A stretch of 64,000 bases of DNA from Ga0077523 sp038324085 (GTDB lineage: Bacteria; Pseudomonadota; Gammaproteobacteria; Burkholderiales; Ga0077523), in assembly GCA_038324085.1 (NCBI GenBank), contig JBBQHP010000011.1:58381-122380 (forward strand), given 5' to 3'. Position numbers and translations under genes: made by a program. The notes under the pieces were generated by a model that searched no databases, was not told where the DNA came from, and was given only the letters and a program-made list of their open reading frames with translations. This document shows, in pieces, positions 9,084-17,066 of this stretch; position 1 is the first letter of the stretch; each line of letters starts with the position of its first letter.

Positions 9084-9143
9084 GGAAAACGCGCCTTCGC
9101 GCGCGAGTCGCGACCGTGCGCACCCTGTCACCAACGAACGATT

Positions 9144-9163
9144 CCGCACGCATCGGCGTGCGG
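9144..9163 (-). terminator. Hairpin downstream of lon, possible weak terminator
   Basis: A perfect 8-bp stem (CCGCACGC at 9144-9151, GCGTGCGG at 9156-9163) with a four-base loop begins about 20 bases after the lon stop. Only a mixed T-rich stretch (AATCGTTCGTT) follows on the minus strand, so termination would be inefficient or Rho-assisted. Confidence 0.4.
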
Positions 9164-9184
9164 TCGTCGCGAGCTACCCTGCCT

Positions 9185-11611
9185 TCAGTGCTTGACCGCC
9201 GCAGAGGTAGCGTCGGCATCTACCGCGGGTGCGATTGCCACCGGCCCTTGCGCTTTTTCCGGCAGCGGTGAGGGCATACGTTCGAGTGCGAACTCCAGCA
9301 CCTGGTCTATCCACTTCACCGGATGAATATCGAGACGATTCTTGATGTTGTCGGGAATCTCGGCGAGATCCTTTACATTCTCCTGCGGGATCAGGACATG
9401 TTTGATTCCGCCTCGATGCGCCGCTAGCAGCTTCTCCTTCAGTCCGCCGATCGGAAGGACTTCCCCGCGCAGCGTGATCTCGCCAGTCATTGCGACATCG
9501 GCTTTGACCGGAATCCCGGTAAGAAGGGAAACCACTGCGGTGCAGATGCCGATCCCGGCGCTTGGACCGTCCTTGGGCGTTGCCCCTTCGGGCAAGTGGA
9601 TATGGATATCGCTCGTCTGATAGAAGTCCTCTCGGATGCCGAGTTTTTGCGAGCGGCTTCTGACAACAGTGAGGGCAGCCTGAATCGATTCCTGCATGAC
9701 CTCACCGAGCTTGCCGGTGGTCACCGTCTTGCCTTTGCCAGGCATCGCAGCGCTCTCGATGGTGAGCAGTTCGCCACCAACCTCGGTCCATGCCAGTCCG
9801 GTAACCTGCCCCACCTGATTGTCCTTCTCGGCCATACCGAACGAGTACCGGCGAACACCGAGGTACTTGTCCAGATTGCGCGCATTCACCTGTATGGTCG
9901 TATCACGTTTCTTGAGAAGCAGCGATTTCACTACCTTGCGGCAAATCTTCGAGATCTCCCGCTCCAAGGCGCGAACGCCCGCCTCGCGCGTGTAGTAGCG
10001 GATGATGTCTCGCACCGCGCTCTCGGAGACGTTGGTTTCAGAGTCATTGAGTCCATGATTGGTCATCTGCTTGGGCAGCAGATAACGCATCGCGATATTG
10101 ACCTTTTCGTCCTCGGTATATCCCGAAAGCCGAATGACTTCCATCCGATCGAGCAGCGCCGGCGGGATACTCATTGTGTTCGCCGTCGCGACGAACATCA
10201 CATCCGACAGGTCGTAGTCGACCTCCACGTAGTGATCGACGAAGGTATGGTTCTGTTCAGGATCGAGCACCTCCAACAGCGCCGACGCCGGATCGCCCCG
10301 AAAATCCATGCCCATCTTGTCCACTTCGTCCAGCAGGAACAGCGGATTTCGAACGCCTACCTTGGTCATGTTCTGAAGGATCTTGCCCGGCATCGATCCG
10401 ATGTAGGTGCGTCGATGCCCGCGGATCTCCGCTTCGTCCCGCACGCCACCTAGCGACATGCGAACGAACTTGCGGTTGGTCGCACGAGCAATGGACTGGC
10501 CGAGTGAAGTCTTGCCCACGCCCGGAGGACCGACGAGGCATAGGATCGGCGCCTTCACCTTCTCGACCCGCTGCTGTACCGCAAGATACTCGAGTATGCG
10601 TTCTTTGACCTTCTCCAGACCGTAGTGATCCTGCTCCAGGACTTCCTCGGCAGCGGACAAGTCCTTCGAGATCTTGCTCTTCTTCTTCCAGGGTAGATTG
10701 ACCAACGCCTCGATGTAATTGCGCACCACCGTCGCTTCCGCCGACATGGGGGACATCATGCGAAGCTTCTTCAGCTCGTTCTCGGCCTTGGTGCGCGCTT
10801 CCTTGGGCATGTGCGCGGACTTGATCCGCTTGTCCATCTCGTCGAGGTCGGCACCCTCGTCCAGATCACCGAGCTCCTTCTGAATGGCTTTGACCTGTTC
10901 ATTGAGGTAGTACTCGCGCTGGCTCTTCTCCATCTGCCGCTTGACTCGCCCGCGAATGCGCTTCTCCACCTGCAATATGTCCAACTCGGCTTCGAGCAGC
11001 GACAGCAGATGCTCCAGGCGGCGCTTGACGGCGTACATCTCGAGCACCGCCTGTTTCTGTTCAAGCTTGAGCGGCAAGTGCGCGGCAATGGTATCGGCCA
11101 GTCGGCCCGCCTCATCGATGCCGGCGAGCGAGGTGAGGATCTCCGGCGGGATCTTCTTGTTGAGTTTCACATACTGGTCGAACTGCGCGATCATCGCGCG
11201 CCGCATCGCCTCGATCTCGTGCGTCTCCTCTGGCGACAGGACTTCCGCCGGAACGGGTATTGCCTCCGCGGTGTAGTGCGTTCGTGCGTCGTCGATGTCT
11301 TCGATCGTTGCGCGGCGCACACCTTCCACCAAGACCTTCACGGTGCCGTCGGGTAATTTCAGCATCTGCAGAATGTTGGCGATGCTGCCGACGCGGTACA
11401 GATCTTCCGCCGAGGGCTCGTCCTTGGCGGCCGATTTCTGCGCGACCAGCAGGATGCTCTTGCCCGCCTCCATTGCGCTTTCAAGCGCCTTGATGGACTT
11501 CGGACGACCCACGAACAAAGGGATCACCATGTGTGGAAATACCACGACGTCGCGCAACGGGAGTAGCGGGAGCGCCACGCGTTCGTCCGACGGATCGAGG
11601 GGAGTATTCAT
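9185..11611 (-). CDS. lon: ATP-dependent Lon protease
   Basis: Cytoplasmic AAA+ protease that degrades misfolded and short-lived regulatory proteins. The 808-residue protein has the N-terminal substrate-binding domain (about 14-210), coiled-coil region, AAA+ module with Walker A GPPGVGKT (about 361-368) and Walker B LFLLDEVDK, and the C-terminal serine protease domain. The catalytic Ser684 is in PKDGPSAGIG, with the paired Lys in GEVLPIGGLKEKLLAA. The start chosen is the ATG at 11611, preceded by AGGTGA five bases away; a GTG three codons upstream (11620) lies inside that ribosome site and is less likely. It follows clpX, the usual order, with a candidate heat-shock promoter between them. Confidence 0.97.
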   Translation of the reverse strand: MNTPLDPSDERVALPLLPLRDVVVFPHMVIPLFVGRPKSIKALESAMEAGKSILLVAQKSAAKDEPSAEDLYRVGSIANILQMLKLPDGTVKVLVEGVRRATIEDIDDARTHYTAEAIPVPAEVLSPEETHEIEAMRRAMIAQFDQYVKLNKKIPPEILTSLAGIDEAGRLADTIAAHLPLKLEQKQAVLEMYAVKRRLEHLLSLLEAELDILQVEKRIRGRVKRQMEKSQREYYLNEQVKAIQKELGDLDEGADLDEMDKRIKSAHMPKEARTKAENELKKLRMMSPMSAEATVVRNYIEALVNLPWKKKSKISKDLSAAEEVLEQDHYGLEKVKERILEYLAVQQRVEKVKAPILCLVGPPGVGKTSLGQSIARATNRKFVRMSLGGVRDEAEIRGHRRTYIGSMPGKILQNMTKVGVRNPLFLLDEVDKMGMDFRGDPASALLEVLDPEQNHTFVDHYVEVDYDLSDVMFVATANTMSIPPALLDRMEVIRLSGYTEDEKVNIAMRYLLPKQMTNHGLNDSETNVSESAVRDIIRYYTREAGVRALEREISKICRKVVKSLLLKKRDTTIQVNARNLDKYLGVRRYSFGMAEKDNQVGQVTGLAWTEVGGELLTIESAAMPGKGKTVTTGKLGEVMQESIQAALTVVRSRSQKLGIREDFYQTSDIHIHLPEGATPKDGPSAGIGICTAVVSLLTGIPVKADVAMTGEITLRGEVLPIGGLKEKLLAAHRGGIKHVLIPQENVKDLAEIPDNIKNRLDIHPVKWIDQVLEFALERMPSPLPEKAQGPVAIAPAVDADATSAAVKH

Positions 11612-11647
11612 GGAGGTCACCTGAAAGTTGAATGGACTACCTGGGCT

Positions 11648-11676
11648 ACTTGGAGCGCACGACTTCAGATTTCAAG
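11648..11676 (-). promoter_or_regulatory. Candidate sigma-32 heat-shock promoter for lon
   Basis: On the minus strand CTTGAAA (11676-11670) is followed after 14 bases by CTCCAAGT (11655-11648). These match the RpoH consensus CTTGAAA and CCCCATNT at seven of seven and about six of eight positions. It is 37 bases upstream of the lon ATG in the 142-bp clpX-lon gap. Heat-shock control of lon is known in proteobacteria; its use here is inferred. Confidence 0.5.
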
Positions 11677-11753
11677 GCGCAGGCCCGGGTTCACACCGGG
11701 GAGCTCTGCCTGAAACCAAGACCGGGTGGCAAGAGGGCCGCCCGGTCGCTTGA

Positions 11754-13019
11754 TCATGCCGAGCCCGCAATCCTTGGCTGATCGGAATAGATCAGCAACG
11801 GTTTGATGTCCCCGGTGATCGAGCCCTCGTCGATCACCACCTTCTGCACATTCTTCATGGAAGGGAGGTCGAACATCGTATCCAGCAGTACGTGTTCGAG
11901 TATCGAGCGCAATCCGCGCGCACCGGTCTTGCGCTGCAGCGCCTTGGTAGAGATGGCGTGTAGGGCTTCGTCTCGGATCTCCAACTCGACGCCTTCCATC
12001 GCAAACATCTTCTGGTACTGCTTGATGAGCGCATTCTTGGGTTCGGTGAGGATCTGGATCAGTGCCTTCTCGTCCAATTCCTCGAGCGTCGCGACCACGG
12101 GTAGGCGTCCGACGAATTCCGGGATGAGACCGTATTTGATCAAGTCTTCCGGCTCGACCTCCCGCAGGACCGCACCGATGTCCTTGCGATTGTCGCGACT
12201 TTTCACTTGTGCGCCGAAGCCGATGCCACCCTTTTCGGAGCGCGAGCGGATCACCTTGTCCAGTCCGTCGAACGCGCCGCCGCAGATGAACAGTATGTTG
12301 GTCGTGTCGACCTGGACGAATTCCTGATTCGGATGCTTGCGACCGCCCTGCGGAGGCACGGAGGCGATCGTGCCCTCGACCAGTTTCAACAGAGCCTGCT
12401 GTACACCTTCGCCCGACACGTCCCGGGTGATGGAAGGGTTGTCGGATTTGCGCGATATCTTGTCGATCTCGTCAATGTAGACGATCCCACGCTGGGCCTT
12501 GTCCACATCGTAGTCGCACTTCTGCAGCAGCTTCTGGATGATGTTCTCTACGTCTTCACCCACGTAACCAGCCTCGGTGAGCGTGGTTGCATCCGCCATC
12601 ACGAAAGGAACGTTCAATAATCGCGCGAGGGTCTGCGCAAGCAACGTCTTTCCCGAACCCGTGGGGCCCACGAGCAGGATGTTGCTCTTGGCAAGCTCGA
12701 CATCATCCTTTTTCGACATCGTCTTCAACCGTTTGTAGTGGTTGTAGACGGCCACCGATAGAATTTTCTTGGCCTGATCCTGCCCGATCACGTACTGATC
12801 GAGGATCAGGCGAATCTCCGACGGTACCGGCAGGTCGGATTTGGCACCCTTTGTTGCCGTGTCGCCGTGAGTTTCCTCGCGAATGATGTCGTTGCAGAGT
12901 TCGATGCACTCGTCGCAAATGAAAACCGATGGTCCGGCGATCAGTTTGCGAACCTCATGCTGGCTCTTGCCGCAGAACGAACAGTAGAGGAGTTTTTCTC
13001 CAGAGGGCTTTTCGGACAT
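11754..13019 (-). CDS. clpX: ClpXP protease ATP-binding subunit ClpX
   Basis: Hexameric AAA+ unfoldase that feeds substrates, including SsrA-tagged proteins, to ClpP. The 421-residue protein begins MSEKPSGEKLLYCSFCGKS; the upstream extension to 13055 is not conserved and was dropped. The N-terminal zinc-binding domain has Cys13, Cys16, Cys35 and Cys38. Walker A is GPTGSGKT (118-125), Walker B is IVYIDEIDK, and the ClpP-contacting IGF loop is seen as GIGFGAQV. It lies 87 bases downstream of clpP, the conserved order. Confidence 0.97.
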   Translation of the reverse strand: MSEKPSGEKLLYCSFCGKSQHEVRKLIAGPSVFICDECIELCNDIIREETHGDTATKGAKSDLPVPSEIRLILDQYVIGQDQAKKILSVAVYNHYKRLKTMSKKDDVELAKSNILLVGPTGSGKTLLAQTLARLLNVPFVMADATTLTEAGYVGEDVENIIQKLLQKCDYDVDKAQRGIVYIDEIDKISRKSDNPSITRDVSGEGVQQALLKLVEGTIASVPPQGGRKHPNQEFVQVDTTNILFICGGAFDGLDKVIRSRSEKGGIGFGAQVKSRDNRKDIGAVLREVEPEDLIKYGLIPEFVGRLPVVATLEELDEKALIQILTEPKNALIKQYQKMFAMEGVELEIRDEALHAISTKALQRKTGARGLRSILEHVLLDTMFDLPSMKNVQKVVIDEGSITGDIKPLLIYSDQPRIAGSA

Positions 13020-13106
13020 CGTAGGGCTTTCTCCCGCGCGCTCCGGCGCAAGCACTTCGTTACGGCTTCAGAATCTCTGATCGTTCACCGGCGTCAGAGC
13101 CGATCT

Positions 13107-13763
13107 TCAGACCGCTTCCGATCGATTCGCCAGCACCTTGTCCACCAATCCGTACTTCACCGCATCATCGGCGCTCAGGAAATTGTCCCGATCAGTGTCT
13201 TTTTCGATAGTCGCCATGTCCTGCCCCGTGTGTTTGGCCATCAGCGCATTCAACCGTTCGCGCAGATATAGAATTTCGCGGGCGTGAATCTCGATATCCG
13301 ACGCCTGTCCCTGGAATCCGCCCATGGGCTGGTGAATCATCACGCGCGAGTTCGGAAGGACGAAACGCTTTTCCTTCGCACCCGCCGCAAGCAGGAAGGC
13401 GCCCATGCTCGCAGCCTGCCCTATGCACAGCGTGGAAACATCGGGCTTGATGAACTGCATGGTGTCGTAAATTGCAAGCCCGGCCGACACCGCGCCGCCC
13501 GGCGAGTTGATGTAGAAAAAGACGTCCTTGTCCGGATTCTCCGATTCGAGAAACAGCAGCTGAGCAACGATCAGGTTCGCGGTGACATCGTTCACGGGGC
13601 CGACAAGAAATACGACCCGTTCCTTGAGTAGTCGCGAGTAGATGTCGTACGCCCGTTCGCCCCGGCCGCTCTGCTCGATCACCATCGGAACCAGGCCGAG
13701 AGATTGCGGGTCCCAGCGGGAATCGGGCCCCGAATCGGCATTCATGCCCTTGCCCCAGTTCAT
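13107..13763 (-). CDS. clpP: ATP-dependent Clp protease proteolytic subunit ClpP
   Basis: Serine protease subunit of ClpXP/ClpAP, forming a double heptameric chamber. From the ATG at 13763 it has 219 residues with the catalytic triad Ser119 (IGQAASMGAF), His144 (MIHQPMGGF) and Asp193 (DRDNFLS). The start overlaps the trigger-factor stop as ATGA and is preceded by GGGGAG six bases away, which decides it over the ATG at 13745; the stop of tig and start of clpP are probably translationally coupled. The N-terminal 25 residues before LVPMVIEQ are slightly longer than usual and may be processed, as in E. coli. Confidence 0.97.
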   Translation of the reverse strand: MNWGKGMNADSGPDSRWDPQSLGLVPMVIEQSGRGERAYDIYSRLLKERVVFLVGPVNDVTANLIVAQLLFLESENPDKDVFFYINSPGGAVSAGLAIYDTMQFIKPDVSTLCIGQAASMGAFLLAAGAKEKRFVLPNSRVMIHQPMGGFQGQASDIEIHAREILYLRERLNALMAKHTGQDMATIEKDTDRDNFLSADDAVKYGLVDKVLANRSEAV

Positions 13764-15067
13764 TGCGCACTCCCCATCAGTTCCTCGAACGGGGTGGACT
13801 TTTTCACCACCTTGGCATTGCCAAGCACCCACTCGACCACGTTGTTCTCGAGCACCACCGCCTCGACTTCCCGAACACGATCACCGGACTGGTAATACCA
13901 CCGCACCACTTCCTCCGGATGCTCGTAGCTTTCCGCATACTCCTCGATCATCGCCTTGATCTGATCAGGCTGCGCCTTGATCGCATGCTGTTTGACGAGT
14001 TCATTGAGGATCAACCCTATGCTCACGCGGCGCCGCGCCTCTTGCTCGAACATCTCACGCGGCATGTTCATGGTTTCCGGCTTCATTCCGCGCCCACGCA
14101 GGTTTTCCTTCATTTGTTCCGAAAGCCGCTCGATTTCCATGTCGATCAGAGACTTCGGAACCTCCAGCGTTGCTGACTCCAGTAACGCCATCAGCGCCTG
14201 ATCCTTGACCCTCGTCTGGATCCTTCGTTTCACTTCTCGTTCGAGATTGGCACGCACATCCGTGCGCATCTTCTGCAGATCGCCGTCTTCAACTCCCAGG
14301 CCCTTGGCGAACTCGGCGTCCACCTCAGGCAGTATCTGTTCCTGGACACTGTGCAGCTTGATCTCGAACTGAGCCTTTTTCCCAGCAACCTCCGTTCCAT
14401 GATAGTCCGCAGGGAAGGTCAGTTCAAACGACTTGGTCTCGTCCGCGTTCATTCCGATCAGGGCAGCCTCGAAATCAGGCAGGAGACGGCCTTCGCCGAG
14501 CACTAGCGATTGATTCTGCGCACTTCCCCCTTCGAACGGTTTACCGTCGATGGACCCAGCGTAATCGATCATGACTGCATCACCGGAGCTTGCCGGGCGG
14601 CGCACGTCCGCGTGGCGGACGCGCTGTTTGCGCAGGACTTCGATGGTCTTTTCGACTTCGGCGTCGCCAACCGACACCATCGGGCGCTCGATGGTCGCAG
14701 CGGACAACTCGCCGATCTTGACATCTGGGAAGACCTCGAAGGTGGCAGTGAATTCGAACTCTGCTTCAGCATCCGTGCCTGGTTTCGCCTCGATCTTCGG
14801 ATATCCCGCAACTCGCAGATTCTTCTCGCGAACGGCTTCTCCGAAGGTCTTCTCGACCGTGTCACCGAGAACTTCCTGGCGCACCTTCGGACCGAATTGC
14901 TGTACCACGACCTTCATCGGAACCTTGCCAGGTCGGAACCCGTGCAGTTTCACCGTTCGCTGCAGTCGCTTCAGGCGATTTTCCACTTCAGTGTTGATCT
15001 GGGTCACGGGAACGGCGACCTTCAGACGGCGCTCAAGCGCGCTCAGGGTTTCCAGACTTGCTTGCAT
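13760..15067 (-). CDS. tig: Trigger factor
   Basis: Ribosome-bound chaperone and peptidyl-prolyl isomerase acting on nascent chains. From the ATG at 15067 it is 435 residues: N-terminal ribosome-binding domain with the signature GFRPGKVP (about residues 44-51), FKBP-type isomerase domain (about 155-245, GDAVMIDYAGSIDGKPFEGG), and C-terminal chaperone arms. The reading frame is open for another 100 codons upstream, through the tRNA-Leu gene, but that part is not protein-like. It is the first protein gene of tig-clpP-clpX-lon. Its leader contains one arm of an inverted repeat whose other arm is the end of tRNA-Leu (15101-15115 and 15207-15221). Confidence 0.96.
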   Translation of the reverse strand: MQASLETLSALERRLKVAVPVTQINTEVENRLKRLQRTVKLHGFRPGKVPMKVVVQQFGPKVRQEVLGDTVEKTFGEAVREKNLRVAGYPKIEAKPGTDAEAEFEFTATFEVFPDVKIGELSAATIERPMVSVGDAEVEKTIEVLRKQRVRHADVRRPASSGDAVMIDYAGSIDGKPFEGGSAQNQSLVLGEGRLLPDFEAALIGMNADETKSFELTFPADYHGTEVAGKKAQFEIKLHSVQEQILPEVDAEFAKGLGVEDGDLQKMRTDVRANLEREVKRRIQTRVKDQALMALLESATLEVPKSLIDMEIERLSEQMKENLRGRGMKPETMNMPREMFEQEARRRVSIGLILNELVKQHAIKAQPDQIKAMIEEYAESYEHPEEVVRWYYQSGDRVREVEAVVLENNVVEWVLGNAKVVKKSTPFEELMGSAQ

Positions 15068-15100
15068 GCGACGAATTCTTTCGGTGGATTGGAGGGGACG

Positions 15101-15221
15101 CCAGAGACCCTGGCCGGCAAGCCCTACCGGCAGAGCAATCCCCGGCTCGAAATCAAGGTCGAGACGAAGCGTGCGAGGTCGGTTGGAACAGCGGTGGAAC
15201 AGCGGTGGCCAGGGTCTCTGG
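15101..15221. repeat. 15-bp perfect inverted repeat linking tRNA-Leu end and tig leader
   Basis: CCAGAGACCCTGGCC at 15101-15115 is exactly complementary to GGCCAGGGTCTCTGG at 15207-15221. The arms are 91 bases apart. On the transcribed minus strand the first arm starts with the encoded CCA of tRNA-Leu and the second lies 34 bases upstream of the tig start codon. Confidence 0.85.
15185..15208. repeat. Short tandem repeat, 11-bp unit twice
   Basis: The unit GGAACAGCGGT occurs at 15185-15195 and again at 15196-15206, followed by GG. It lies just downstream of tRNA-Leu and inside the loop of the 15-bp inverted repeat, touching its right arm. Confidence 0.8.
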
Positions 15222-15303
15222 TGCGAAAGGGGGGACTCGAACCCCCAAGCCTTGCGGCGCTGGATCCTAAATCCAGTGCGTCTACCAATTCCGCCACTTT
15301 CGC
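15219..15303 (-). tRNA. tRNA-Leu (TAG)
   Basis: An 85-base class II tRNA with long variable arm and encoded CCA. The acceptor stem pairs GCGAAAG with CTTTCGC, the T arm contains GGTTCGAGTCC, and the anticodon stem-loop CTGGATTTAGGATCCAG carries TAG. It lies upstream of tig on the same strand; a TAGAAT -10-like box is at 15318-15313, ten bases before the 5' end. Confidence 0.97.
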
Positions 15304-15409
15304 GCTGGCTGCATTCTAGTACACTCCACCCGCGCCCGCACCCGCCAGGCCGGGTTGCCAGACCCAACACTTTGATCATTCATCTTTTTTCGGCGGCGAG
15401 TGACCATAC

Positions 15410-16219
15410 ATGGGCGTCGGCCATTACGAGAACTTTCCGGTCGCCTCCCTCATCCTTCCCGCGGAGATGCGTGCGCCTGTCGGTGCGATTTACAGGTTCG
15501 CGCGCGAGGCTGACGACATCGCCGACGAAGGCGACGCACTGCCCGCGGAACGGCTCGCCGCGCTCGCCGAGCGTAATGCAGAGCTTGACCGCATCGAACG
15601 CGGACAGGTCCCTCACCTCGAACACTACCGATTGCTGTCGGACACGATTCGCACCCACGAACTGCCGCTCCAGTTGTTTCGCGATCTACTCGACGCCTTC
15701 ATCCAGGACGTCACGAAAGTACGCTACGCGTCCTTCGTCGAAGTCATGGATTATTGCCGCCGCTCCGCGAATCCGGTGGGGCGCCTGCTGCTCCGCCTCC
15801 AAGGTGAACAGTCGGCGCAAAGCCTGATCTGTTCGGACCGGATCTGCTCGAGCCTGCAGATCATCAACTTCCTTCAGGATGTCGCCATCGACCACGCAAA
15901 GGGCCGCATCTACCTTCCGCAGGACGAGATGGCCCGCATGAACGTCGACGAGGCCCGCATCGCACGTGGCGACACGAGCGGCCCGTGGCGAGCGTTCATG
16001 GACTTCCAGATTGCGCGGGCGCGGCAGATGTTGCTGGAGGGTGCCCCGCTGGGTCGCGTCCTGAAAGGACGATTCGGGCTCGAATTGCGCCTGATCGTCT
16101 CTGGCGGGGAGCGGATACTCGACAAGCTCGCTCGCGTTCAAGGCGACGTATTCGACCGCCGCCCGGTCCTCTCGGCACCGGACTGGCCGCTGCTGATGTT
16201 CCGGGCACTCATTCGCTGA
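15410..16219 (+). CDS. hpnC: Hydroxysqualene synthase HpnC
   Basis: In the three-enzyme bacterial squalene route HpnD makes presqualene diphosphate, HpnC converts it to hydroxysqualene, and HpnE reduces this to squalene. This 269-residue protein is of the squalene/phytoene synthase fold. The first aspartate-rich motif is READDIADE (about residues 32-40), and the second substrate-binding region is LQIINFLQDVAIDHAKGRIYLPQDEM (about 146-171, DVAID in place of the usual DxxxD). It begins the hpnC-hpnD-hpnE set, three bases from hpnD. The start ATG has only a weak GGCGAG ribosome site. The pathway role is established for the family. Confidence 0.9.
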   Translation: MGVGHYENFPVASLILPAEMRAPVGAIYRFAREADDIADEGDALPAERLAALAERNAELDRIERGQVPHLEHYRLLSDTIRTHELPLQLFRDLLDAFIQDVTKVRYASFVEVMDYCRRSANPVGRLLLRLQGEQSAQSLICSDRICSSLQIINFLQDVAIDHAKGRIYLPQDEMARMNVDEARIARGDTSGPWRAFMDFQIARARQMLLEGAPLGRVLKGRFGLELRLIVSGGERILDKLARVQGDVFDRRPVLSAPDWPLLMFRALIR

Positions 16220-16222
16220 ACC

Positions 16223-17056
16223 ATGACACCCGACGAATACTGCCGGCTGAAGTCCGCGCAGAGCGGCTCGAGTTTCTATTACAGCTTCCTGTTCCTCCCT
16301 CTCGAGCAGCGGCGCGCCATCATGGCCGTGTACGCCTTCTGTCGCGAAGTGGACGACACGGTCGACGAAGCCGGCGATCCGTTGGTTGCCCGTACGAGAC
16401 TCGACTGGTGGCGGCGGGAGGTTGCAGCGATTTTCCACGGCGAACCGCAACACCCGGTCGCACGGGCGCTGCAGTCAATCGTCCGGGAACGCGATCTGCC
16501 CCGGGAGCGCTTCATCGACATCATCGACGGGATGCAGATGGACCTCGACTACAACCGCTATCCGGACTTCGCGACTCTCGAGGTCTATTGCCATCGAGTC
16601 GCCGGAGTCGTGGGCCTGCTCTCCGCAAAGATCTTCGGATACCAGGATCCGGCGACGCTCGACTACGCACGCAATCTCGGGCTCGCTTTGCAGCTTACGA
16701 ACATCGTACGCGACGTGGGCGAGGATGCACGTCGCAATCGGGTCTATCTGCCGCTCGACGAGATGGCGCAATTTGGCGTGGCGGTGGATGACGTGATCCT
16801 GTTGCGCGAATCGCCCGAACTGGGCCGCCTGCTCGGGCACCAGATCGAGCGTGCACGCGACTACTACGAAAAGGCCTGGGCACTCCTGCCGAAACGGGAT
16901 CGGAAATCCCAGCGAGCCGGGCTCGTGATGGGCGCGATCTACGCGCGTCTATTGGACGAACTCGCGGTCGAAGGGACGCAGGTGATGAATCGTCGCGTCG
17001 CGCTGACGCCGCTTCGGAAGTTCTGGATCGCCTGGAAGACCTGGCTGTCCGCGTGA
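16223..17056 (+). CDS. hpnD: Presqualene diphosphate synthase HpnD
   Basis: Condenses two farnesyl diphosphates to presqualene diphosphate, the first committed step to squalene. The 277-residue protein carries both aspartate-rich motifs of the trans-isoprenyl diphosphate synthase (head-to-head) family: FCREVDDTVDEAGD (about residues 38-51) and LTNIVRDVGEDARRNRVYLP (about 156-175). The MQMDLDYNRY segment near 109-118 is typical of HpnD. It starts three bases after hpnC and ends ten bases before the hpnE start, indicating one operon. The farnesyl diphosphate source and any squalene-hopene cyclase lie outside the window. Confidence 0.92.
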   Translation: MTPDEYCRLKSAQSGSSFYYSFLFLPLEQRRAIMAVYAFCREVDDTVDEAGDPLVARTRLDWWRREVAAIFHGEPQHPVARALQSIVRERDLPRERFIDIIDGMQMDLDYNRYPDFATLEVYCHRVAGVVGLLSAKIFGYQDPATLDYARNLGLALQLTNIVRDVGEDARRNRVYLPLDEMAQFGVAVDDVILLRESPELGRLLGHQIERARDYYEKAWALLPKRDRKSQRAGLVMGAIYARLLDELAVEGTQVMNRRVALTPLRKFWIAWKTWLSA

Positions 17057-17066
17057 GGCGAAGAGT

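Noticed and set aside
15101..15221. Inverted repeat as ends of an insertion sequence or integrated element
   Set aside because: Only 91 bases separate the arms, there is no transposase, and the right arm is part of the tRNA CCA and trailer.
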